From Desulfobacterales bacterium (lineage in GTDB: Bacteria > Desulfobacterota > Desulfobacteria > Desulfobacterales > JAHEIW01), in assembly GCA_030066985.1 (NCBI GenBank), contig JASJAN010000022.1, positions 1 through 64,000 of the forward strand: a stretch of DNA of 64,000 nucleotides. Direction: 5' to 3'. Positions within the stretch are counted from its first letter, which is position 1. Each line of letters starts with the position of its first letter. The position numbers and the translations under genes were made by a program. The notes under the pieces were generated by a model. It was given only the letters and a program-made list of their open reading frames with translations. It searched no databases and was not told the DNA's origin. Of this stretch, positions 57,768 to 64,000 are shown in pieces.

Positions 57768-58349
57768 ATGAAACCGTTTGTATTTGCTAAATGGTACCTG
57801 GTGATCATCTTGTTGTCGATAACAACCATATCGGTGGCATCCAGCGGTCTCAAAAAAAATACCCTGAAAGTAAAAATAAACGAAATATCAATGTTGCGGG
57901 TGATAATAATTGATAAAATCGACCAAGCAATTGAAATGCGGCATGACCTGGAAAAGCATCTGGCTGAATTGCAAGTGGAAATCCGCTCTGAACAGATCCG
58001 CACCGAAATCATTTCACATGAGGCGGCTTTGCAAAATTTGCGCATCCGATACAATCTTAGCTTAGTGCAAACCCTGCAGGCTTATATAACGCTGCTAAAC
58101 GAACGCATTGATTATTTCCAAACCGGCAATGAGCGCTTAAAATTTTTGATCGATCAAATCCATGATGATCTGGCCATCATTGACATCTTAAAGGATATGG
58201 AAATCCAAAATCTCATCGATCGCATCGATATGGTGTTGAATGAGTTTGTTCCCGAAACTCAGAAACAGATCATCAACGCAACCCAAATCAGCCTCCAGCC
58301 CTCTGAATATGTTTGGGAGATTGTTTCCCTCAAACCCAACTCACCTTAA
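57768..58349 (+). CDS. exported coiled-coil protein, unknown
   Basis: The 193-residue protein begins with a hydrophobic segment (FAKWYLVIILLSITTISVA) and continues as a mainly helical, coiled-coil protein (LRVIIIDKIDQAIEMRHDLEKHLAELQVEI). The ATG at 57768 follows AGGAG by six bases; the open frame begins at 57741, within the previous stop (TGATG). It is probably translated with the acidic protein. Function is unknown. Confidence 0.62.
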   Translation: MKPFVFAKWYLVIILLSITTISVASSGLKKNTLKVKINEISMLRVIIIDKIDQAIEMRHDLEKHLAELQVEIRSEQIRTEIISHEAALQNLRIRYNLSLVQTLQAYITLLNERIDYFQTGNERLKFLIDQIHDDLAIIDILKDMEIQNLIDRIDMVLNEFVPETQKQIINATQISLQPSEYVWEIVSLKPNSP

Positions 58350-58483
58350 CTTTGCATGAAAATTAAGGCGAAGTAGGATAACAGCTAAACTTTGTTCGCT
58401 AACAACAGGCTCTCCCAACAACTGATACTTACAGACTCTAAAGGATGGGAACGATTTTATCGCATTAATTTTCACCCGATGGG

Positions 58484-58591
58484 CGAGCGGGAGACATTCA
58501 TCGGTCCGCCTCAGGCGGATTATTTAGAGCGAGGCATAGTTATACTATAGCCTCGCCCTAAAGTGCCTTGCATATGAAAGTCTCCCGCTCG
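58484..58591. repeat. 108-bp three-way-junction palindromic element
   Basis: The outer stem is CGAGCGGGAGAC (58484-58495) with GTCTCCCGCTCG (58580-58591), 12 perfect pairs, extended by five more after one mismatch. Inside are hairpin one (TCCGCC-TCA-GGCGGA, 58505-58519) and hairpin two, with TTTAGAGCGAGGC (58523... to 58535) and GCCTCGCCCTAAA (58550-58562) paired save one A-C mismatch. It forms a three-arm fold in either strand. I know no family name for it. Confidence 0.7.
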
Positions 58592-58650
58592 TGCAACATC
58601 CAGGTAAACCCACAACAGCAAATCTAAATTTATCGAAATGAAGAATGGCA

Positions 58651-58678
58651 TTGAAAGCTGGGGGAGGGTGCCTATCTT
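58651..58678 (+). promoter_or_regulatory. possible promoter
   Basis: TTGAAA (58651-58656), a 16-base spacer and TATCTT (58673-58678) lie 44 bases before the next start codon. Confidence 0.4.
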
Positions 58679-58721
58679 TTTTATGGTCAGTATGGTGCAC
58701 CGTATTTAGGAGGTGATGGTA

Positions 58722-59189
58722 ATGAAAACTCGATTGATCCAGACATTTGGTTGCTTGTTCATCCTGGTGTTCTGCATTTTAGGAACTGTCCCGGCTGCCG
58801 GAAAGGGCTCAACCATAACCGAGCAATTTTTCAACGGCCACATGTGGGCGCTGTTGAGCGACTCCCAGAAAACAACGCATTTGACGGGTATACAGGAAGG
58901 TATTCAGTTGTGTTTGTCTCAGATAAAAGCCGATCTTCTGGTTCCGCCGGCCCTCATGCACTCGATGCACGAATCCGGTGTGTTTGAGCGGCGCAGATTG
59001 CTGTTCAGTATGCAAGGTATCAGCGGTATCTCAAAGCGCATCAATGGTTTCTATCGTGATGCTGACAATTTGTCCATTCCAATTATTGAGGCTTACCGGC
59101 ATGTTACCCTGGCGTTAAATTTTGCCGAGCCCCAGGAAATCGCTGACGACTTAGCCCGGCTCAAGTTGAGATACAAAACCACTAATTAA
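58722..59189 (+). CDS. exported helical protein, unknown
   Basis: The 155-residue protein has a signal peptide (TRLIQTFGCLFILVFCILGTVPAAG) and a helical mature domain (MWALLSDSQKTTHLTGIQEGIQLCLSQIKADL, SIPIIEAYRHVTLALNF). GGAGG lies before the ATG at 58722. It follows the branched repeat and precedes a lipoprotein-like gene. The pattern of a short helical exported protein suggests an envelope or chaperone-like role, but nothing firm. Confidence 0.65.
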   Translation: MKTRLIQTFGCLFILVFCILGTVPAAGKGSTITEQFFNGHMWALLSDSQKTTHLTGIQEGIQLCLSQIKADLLVPPALMHSMHESGVFERRRLLFSMQGISGISKRINGFYRDADNLSIPIIEAYRHVTLALNFAEPQEIADDLARLKLRYKTTN

Positions 59190-59228
59190 TATAAACTATT
59201 GAAATTAAATAATAATATTTAATCAAAC

Positions 59229-59257
59229 TTGTCATGCGCCTTGATTTAAGCTATGAT
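59229..59257 (+). promoter_or_regulatory. sigma-70-type promoter of the lipoprotein-like gene
   Basis: TTGTCA (59229-59234), a 17-base spacer and TATGAT (59252-59257) lie 64 bases before the ATG at 59321. Confidence 0.55.
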
Positions 59258-59320
59258 AATAGTGTTGCCCCCCTAGCAGGAAAGGCTTGCGTTTAAAACA
59301 AGGTGAACGAGGCGAGTTTG

Positions 59321-59722
59321 ATGAAAATATGCGCAGTGCTAAGCAGTGTTCTGATACTGATGTTGAACAGCATGGCCTGTTCAGGCCCTAATATAACCAT
59401 AGAAGAAGAAAATGTGCTGGCTGCCCTATCCAATATCCAGCAAGGTTTGGAAAACAATGTCAGTTACGAAGAATTTATGCAATTGCTGGATCAAGCGAAG
59501 CTTGAGATCGATCGACTCAAAACCAGTGCAGAAAACAATGCTTGTTTTATGGGCGCTGTTAGAAATTGCTATTCTTTTTATAATACCGGTGGGAAGGCCT
59601 GGCGGCAAAAAATGAACACAACCGACGAGGCTCGCAAAAACGACATGGACCTAACCCTGTCTGTCCTGCAATCCCGAGCGGCGCTTAACATCCAACTGGC
59701 AGGCAATTGCTACAATAATTAA
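59321..59722 (+). CDS. small lipoprotein-like exported protein
   Basis: The 133-residue protein has a signal sequence (MKICAVLSSVLILMLNSMAC) with a possible lipobox Cys20 (SMAC), though Leu at -3 is replaced, then helical sequence with three further cysteines (NNACFMGAVRNCYSF and GNCYNN). GAGG lies eight bases before the ATG at 59321. I do not recognise it. Confidence 0.62.
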   Translation: MKICAVLSSVLILMLNSMACSGPNITIEEENVLAALSNIQQGLENNVSYEEFMQLLDQAKLEIDRLKTSAENNACFMGAVRNCYSFYNTGGKAWRQKMNTTDEARKNDMDLTLSVLQSRAALNIQLAGNCYNN

Positions 59723-59827
59723 ACCCCTCCCTGAGCCCAAATCACAACCTCGACCGATGTCCGTGTTGAACCCCATCTACCCGCTCAAAGTTTATCTGTC
59801 TGCACATAAAAAATAGTGCGTCACGGC

Positions 59828-59995
59828 TTAGAGCGACGGTTTCGGATCATCTAGCTGCTGTAAAAATTCTCTGAACCATGGCGGGTTTTGCAGAATGATG
59901 TACACCAGAAAGATAGCCGTAAGGGGAAGAAAAAAAACAACCAGATCCAATACCAGTATAAGTGCACAAATCAGAATGCGTTGCTTGGTGCTCAT
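59828..59995 (-). CDS. small (55-residue) membrane protein
   Basis: The reading frame from ATG (59995) to TAA (59828) translates as MSTKQRILICALILVLDLVVF and on through FLPLTAIFLVYIIL to QNPPWFREFLQQLDDPKPSL. AAGGA lies five bases before the ATG. One or two hydrophobic segments fill residues 7-39 and a charged tail follows. The pattern (STKQR, LDLVVFFLPLTA, PPWFREF) is protein-like, and I believe similar short proteins exist in related bacteria, but I cannot verify it. Confidence 0.7.
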   Translation of the reverse strand: MSTKQRILICALILVLDLVVFFLPLTAIFLVYIILQNPPWFREFLQQLDDPKPSL

Positions 59996-60136
59996 AACTT
60001 CCTTATCTCTGCTTTGTTTTCATTTGCATTCACGATCCGGGTCGGCGCGCCGAGATGAGACCCAGCGGCATCTTGGAAGTGCATTCGGCAGGCATTAAAT
60101 ATCGGGTGTGAATCAGCAGACCTAAAGAGGTTGATC

Positions 60137-60493
60137 TTAAAGAAGCCCTTTGTCTTTCAAGATGGACATCGATCTTTGACCGATGGTGGTGACCTGGGTC
60201 AGTGCCTGAGTAAGGTGGTAACCCGCTTCATGCGCGACACCGGAATTGATCATCACCAACGCTGTATCAATGCTTTTTTCAATTTCCGGCCAGAGTTCAT
60301 GGGGCGCTGCTTTTTTGCAGATCAGTATCTCGCTGCCCACCATGTCGACCACCGCTTTAATGATTTTTTCAGCCCCGGGTTTATCGGCTTCAGGTAGCGC
60401 TTTGTAAAGTTCCACGGCTTGCGTGATCCAAATCAGACCACCCTTGATTTTTTCACTCTGCGAAAAAGTGGTAATGGCATCTGGGGTTTTCAT
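60137..60493 (-). CDS. small helical cytoplasmic protein, unknown
   Basis: The 118-residue product is mainly helical (KIKGGLIWITQAVELYKALPEADKPGAEKIIKAVVDMVGSEILICKKA, then ELWPEIEKSIDTALVMI) with no signal or membrane segment. I cannot name a family. A ribosome site AGAAAGG precedes the ATG. It is followed by the 55-residue gene. Confidence 0.65.
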   Translation of the reverse strand: MKTPDAITTFSQSEKIKGGLIWITQAVELYKALPEADKPGAEKIIKAVVDMVGSEILICKKAAPHELWPEIEKSIDTALVMINSGVAHEAGYHLTQALTQVTTIGQRSMSILKDKGLL

Positions 60494-60581
60494 AAACGCG
60501 CTACCTTTCTAAAACTTATCTAAAAAAAGTTGTCCTTTTGAGTCCGCCATTGCTGGATTAGATGCACTTTTGAAATAGATT

Positions 60582-61331
60582 TTACCGCCGATTGATCATC
60601 GCCGCCACATACCCCGCACCAAAACCGTTATCGATATTGACGACCGCAACATTGGAGCTGCAACTGTTGAGCATCGCAAACAGCGCGGTTAGACCACCGA
60701 GGCTGACGCCGTAGCCGACACTGGTGGGTACGGCAATCACGGGCCGGCTGACCATACCAGCAACAACACTGGGCAAAGCGCCCTCCATTCCAGCAACAAC
60801 CACCAGCACAGATGCCGATTCAATTGCTTCACGGTGACCCAACAAACGATGAATGCCCGATACGCCCACATCATATATGGTTTCCACCTTGTTGCCCATA
60901 GCAGCGGCGGTCAAATAGGCTTCTTTGGCCACAGGAATGTCAGATGTGCCGGCTGATATAATAAGAATGGTGCCGCGACCGATAATCTGCGGCTTTTTGA
61001 GCATCCACACGATCATGCGGGCATCGGGATGATAAATCGCATCCGGAAAGCGGGCAATTACGGCATCTGCTTTTTGCGGTCCAATACGCGTCACCAGCAA
61101 AATATTTTCCTGACGCATCATTTTATCCATTATGCCGATCACCTGGTCTGCAGTTTTTCCCTCACCAAAGATCACTTCTGGAAACCCTTTGCGCAAAGAG
61201 CGGTGATGATCCACATGCGCAAATTCAATATCCTCAAAATTCAGATGGCGCAGTTTTTCAAGCGCATCTTTAACGGATAATTGGCCGCCGGCCACTGATT
61301 TTAAAATAGTTGTCAGCAATTGATGGTCCAT
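60582..61331 (-). CDS. larB: LarB, nickel-pincer cofactor biosynthesis protein
   Basis: The 249-residue protein has the PurE-like core with ILIISAGTSDIPVAKEA, VVVAGMEGALPSVVAGMVSRPVIAVPTSVGYG and NIDNGFGAGYVAAM. LarB carboxylates and hydrolyses nicotinate adenine dinucleotide in the first step to the nickel-pincer cofactor of lactate racemase. LarC and LarE are not in the window. I start at the ATG at 61331 (AAGGAATAGC before it); a longer frame is not needed. The stop of the coiled-coil gene lies inside this ribosome site. Confidence 0.92.
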   Translation of the reverse strand: MDHQLLTTILKSVAGGQLSVKDALEKLRHLNFEDIEFAHVDHHRSLRKGFPEVIFGEGKTADQVIGIMDKMMRQENILLVTRIGPQKADAVIARFPDAIYHPDARMIVWMLKKPQIIGRGTILIISAGTSDIPVAKEAYLTAAAMGNKVETIYDVGVSGIHRLLGHREAIESASVLVVVAGMEGALPSVVAGMVSRPVIAVPTSVGYGVSLGGLTALFAMLNSCSSNVAVVNIDNGFGAGYVAAMINRR

Positions 61332-61332
61332 G

Positions 61333-62202
61333 CTATTCCTTGATTTCCTGCTCTGTGATGCTGCCGGTCCCCTGTGAAGTCGCGCCCCCACTGGATCTTG
61401 GAGAAAAGGTGGGTGCCTGCGCTAATTTTTCCAGATCCTTTATTTTTCTGAGCATTGAATCAATGCGTTTGTCCATAGCCGATTTGGTTACATCAAGGTC
61501 GCGCTGGAAGCTTTTGCGTGCCTTCAACAACTCCAGTTGTAAAGCATCTTTATCTAATTTTTTATTGGACACCGTCGACAGTTCGGACTGAATGCGCGTT
61601 AAGTCGCTTAAGGCTTTGTCTACATTGGTCGAGATCGCGGAGAGTCGCTGCTGCATGTCCTTATCCAATGACGCCACTTCAGCAGAAATGGATTTGAGAT
61701 CATTACGCATTGCGGACAGGCCTTTTATTTCATTGCGGATGGGACCTAAGGCCGATTCAATTTTAGCGACGACTTGCTGCTGGTCTTTTTTGTCTGCCTT
61801 GGTCGCATTTATTTTCGCTACGGTAGCTTCGGCTTGTTTTAGATTCTCTTTCATAGCCTTGTCGACCTTTTCAAGACTCGCCAGCTTTTCAGTCAACGCG
61901 GTTTCGAGTTCGCCGTATTTGGCAGAAAGGGCGGAAAAGTTTTCTTCCAATTGACTGGTCAAATTTTGAATTTCCATGGCGCCGACATCTTGGCTCTGGC
62001 TTACGCGGCTGGTAACATCACGATAGGCAATGTAGAAAATAACGCCAATCAAAACCGGAAGCAAAATAGTGATGATCGTGACGCGATGGCTTAATTTTTC
62101 AACCTTTCGATCCTTGATGTCATCCTCATATACTTTTTGATCCGGCTCCGGTTCGTCGTCACCTTCAAACTTAAATGAGGGATATTGCTCGTCGTCAATC
62201 AT
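61333..62202 (-). CDS. coiled-coil membrane protein, unknown
   Basis: The 289-residue protein has a short acidic cytoplasmic N-terminus, one membrane segment (VTIITILLPVLIGVIFYIAY, residues 42-61) and a long coiled coil of about 190 residues outside the cell membrane. The C-terminus is Gly/Ser rich. I do not recognise the family. It lies between guaA and larB, 18 bases after guaA, in an apparent operon. Confidence 0.72.
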   Translation of the reverse strand: MIDDEQYPSFKFEGDDEPEPDQKVYEDDIKDRKVEKLSHRVTIITILLPVLIGVIFYIAYRDVTSRVSQSQDVGAMEIQNLTSQLEENFSALSAKYGELETALTEKLASLEKVDKAMKENLKQAEATVAKINATKADKKDQQQVVAKIESALGPIRNEIKGLSAMRNDLKSISAEVASLDKDMQQRLSAISTNVDKALSDLTRIQSELSTVSNKKLDKDALQLELLKARKSFQRDLDVTKSAMDKRIDSMLRKIKDLEKLAQAPTFSPRSSGGATSQGTGSITEQEIKE

Positions 62203-62220
62203 TGTCTTTGTCCTTATCGT

Positions 62221-63750
62221 CTATTCCCATTCGATGGTACTGGGTGGTTTGGAGCTGATATCATAAACCACCCGATTAACGCCATCAACTTCATTAATGA
62301 TACGATTGGATATTTTGCCAAGCAGTTTATGTGGCAGTTTTGCCCAATCTGCAGTCATGGCGTCTTTGCTTGTTACAGCCCTGACAGCGATGATATTTTC
62401 ATAGGTTCTTTCGTCGCCCATAACCCCAACACTTTTCAGAGGTAGCAATACTGCAAAAGATTGCCATAATTTTTTATAATATCCGGCATCTTTAATCTCT
62501 TCAAGTAAAACATCGTCCACATCCCGCAGTATCCGCAATCGCTTGCGGGTAATTTCACCCAGTACTCTGACGGCCAAGCCCGGACCCGGAAATGGTTGCC
62601 GCCAGATCAGATCATCCGGCAGCCCCAATTCTTTGCCCAGTAGACGAACTTCATCCTTAAATAAATACCGCAGGGGTTCGATCAGTTTTAATTTCATTTT
62701 TTTAGGCAGTCCCCCAACATTATGGTGGGATTTAATCACTGAGGTCGGACCACCAAATGCCGATACCGACTCAATCACATCCGGATACAGGGTGCCCTGG
62801 GCCAAATATTCTGCGCCTTTAATCTTTTTGGCTTCCGCCTCAAAAACTTCCATAAAAATTCGACCAATAATTTTGCGCTTTTTTTCCGGATCGGTGATGT
62901 TTTTCAGCGCTTTTAAAAAACGGTTGGTGGCATTTACAAACCGGATATTGATATTCAAGTGTTGTTTAAGGGTTGTTTTTAGCTTAGCGGCTTCGTTTTT
63001 CCGCAGTAAACCATTATCAACAAAAATGCACGTCAGCTGTTTGTCAATGCTTTGATGCAGCAGCATTGCTGTTACAGACGAATCCACACCACCGCTTAAA
63101 CCCAAAATAACTTTTTTGTCCGCAACCGTTTGGCGGATTTCCTGAATGGCGTCTTTGGCAAAGGATTTCATGGACCAGGATCGCTTGCAACCGCAAACAC
63201 CGAACAAGAAATTTTGCAGAATTTTTTTACCCTGCGGTGTATGGGCCACTTCGGGATGAAACTGAACGCCGACCAAATGCTTGCTGCGATGCGCCGCAGC
63301 GGCAACAGCCGTATTATCGGTGGATCCCAATATCGTAAAGCCTTTTGGCAGACGCTCAATGGAGTCACCATGGCTCATCCAGCATTGCGTTTTTTGAGGA
63401 AGGCTTTTAAAGACACCGCTTTGGCGCTTGATGCGAAGCTCGGCAAAACCGTATTCACGCCGCCCGGCCCGTTTAACGGTTCCTCCCAGAGACGACATCA
63501 TAAACTGCATACCGTAGCAGATGCCCAGTACAGGTATGCCCATCTTGAAGACAGCCGGGTGTATTTTAGGGCTGTTTTTTTCGTAAATGCTGGAAGGACC
63601 TCCCGATAAAATGATTCCCTCGGGATTCAGGCGCCGAATGGCATCCACTTTGATGGTCGGTGGTTCGATCACACAATACACTTGATTTTCCCGCACGCGG
63701 CGGGCAATCAATTGATTGTATTGGGAACCAAAGTCAATAATAAGTATCAT
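62221..63750 (-). CDS. guaA: GMP synthase (glutamine-hydrolysing)
   Basis: The 509-residue enzyme makes GMP from XMP and glutamine. The class I amidotransferase domain has LGICYGMQ with the nucleophile Cys and [10 protein letters not shown] with His and Glu; the ATP-pyrophosphatase has [11 protein letters not shown] as P-loop. The C-terminal dimer domain ends in KPPSTIEWE, the conserved end. It heads the run with the coiled-coil and larB genes. Confidence 0.97.
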   Translation of the reverse strand: MILIIDFGSQYNQLIARRVRENQVYCVIEPPTIKVDAIRRLNPEGIILSGGPSSIYEKNSPKIHPAVFKMGIPVLGICYGMQFMMSSLGGTVKRAGRREYGFAELRIKRQSGVFKSLPQKTQCWMSHGDSIERLPKGFTILGSTDNTAVAAAAHRSKHLVGVQFHPEVAHTPQGKKILQNFLFGVCGCKRSWSMKSFAKDAIQEIRQTVADKKVILGLSGGVDSSVTAMLLHQSIDKQLTCIFVDNGLLRKNEAAKLKTTLKQHLNINIRFVNATNRFLKALKNITDPEKKRKIIGRIFMEVFEAEAKKIKGAEYLAQGTLYPDVIESVSAFGGPTSVIKSHHNVGGLPKKMKLKLIEPLRYLFKDEVRLLGKELGLPDDLIWRQPFPGPGLAVRVLGEITRKRLRILRDVDDVLLEEIKDAGYYKKLWQSFAVLLPLKSVGVMGDERTYENIIAVRAVTSKDAMTADWAKLPHKLLGKISNRIINEVDGVNRVVYDISSKPPSTIEWE

Positions 63751-63952
63751 CTGTTCGATTAAATTCCTTTAGCGCTTAGGTTTTTAAAGCGTTGACGCCT
63801 CAGCACAGCACCTTATATCATCGATGCGGCTGAAAGAGGCCCTCAGAGTGCCTCATAACACGCGTTTTGCGATTTTTGCATATCAAGGATAGATTTTTAA
63901 TAACAATTGGAAATGAACGATTTTGCGGCCATTGGTTTGCGAATTCAGGGTG

Positions 63953-63981
63953 AATATGTTAGAGACGGCATTAAAAGTCAA
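63953..63981 (-). promoter_or_regulatory. possible promoter of guaA
   Basis: On the minus strand TTGACT (63976-63981), a 17-base spacer and CATATT (63953-63958) lie about 200 bases before the ATG. The 250-base region has no gene. Confidence 0.4.
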
Positions 63982-64000
63982 CAATTTATGACCTAAACTG

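Larger units (their letters stand above)
58350..58721. other. 372-base gap with the three-way-junction element
   Basis: Besides the branched repeat at 58484-58591, a -35/-10 pair (58651-58678) precedes the next gene. Nothing else is seen. Confidence 0.4.

Overview
The window looks like a chromosomal segment of an uncultivated anaerobic member of the Desulfobacterota (old Deltaproteobacteria), probably the order Desulfobacterales. This is inferred from gene content: a desulforedoxin-like protein, a rubrerythrin-like ferritin, paired bactofilins, an AMMECR1 protein, a DUF89 protein, LarB, signalling proteins with GAF/PP2C, HD-GYP and FHA-GGDEF domains, and an apparent UGA-recoded selenoprotein. 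There are no rRNA genes, phage, insertion sequences or CRISPR arrays. Most genes are housekeeping or envelope genes in short operons on both strands. I ran no similarity searches; family calls come from motifs and remembered family features.

Region by region. 1-1034: end of an ExeA-type secretion ATPase and a small membrane protein. 1105-3251: purA, tadA and tRNA-Arg(ACG), whose transcript is the usual bacterial TadA substrate. 3467-8869: two methyltransferases, an ATP-grasp-like protein, a hydrolase and a nucleoside transporter. 8986-10461: desulforedoxin-like protein and a DUF3179 protein read through an in-frame UGA. 10675-19571: crotonase homologue, PP2C phosphatase, Usp, START protein, ferritin, YheT-like hydrolase, a membrane spermidine-synthase-like protein and an exported isoaspartyl methyltransferase. 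20026-25955: two bactofilins, MaoC hydratase, membrane metallopeptidase, AMMECR1 and an atypical membrane kinase. 26323-36615: a long plus-strand run of DUF89, J-domain, Mut7-C, RimK-like, dGTPase-like, HIT, mutS, cell-wall amidase and EamA transporter genes. 36701-41836: crotonase, M48-TPR protease and a maf-yggS-queH operon. 41881-42433: structured tandem repeats. 42535-48515: HD-GYP regulator, tRNA-Leu(TAA), FHA-GGDEF cyclase, hydrolase and YpfJ-like peptidase. 48622-52969: a MoxR-DUF58-transglutaminase operon. 53222-59722: a zinc-motif membrane protein, a pentapeptide-TIR protein and a cluster of envelope-type proteins I do not recognise. 59828-63750: a 55-residue membrane protein, a hypothetical protein, larB, a coiled-coil membrane protein and guaA.

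The strongest unusual signals are the DUF3179 selenoprotein with a SECIS-like hairpin 13 nt after the UGA; a 200-bp tandem repeat whose hairpin shows compensatory base changes; a three-way-junction intergenic element at 58484-58591; two further long imperfect palindromes (5509-5692 and 39891-39989); an integral membrane kinase with a large insertion and DVE in place of DFG; and the pentapeptide-TIR fusion.
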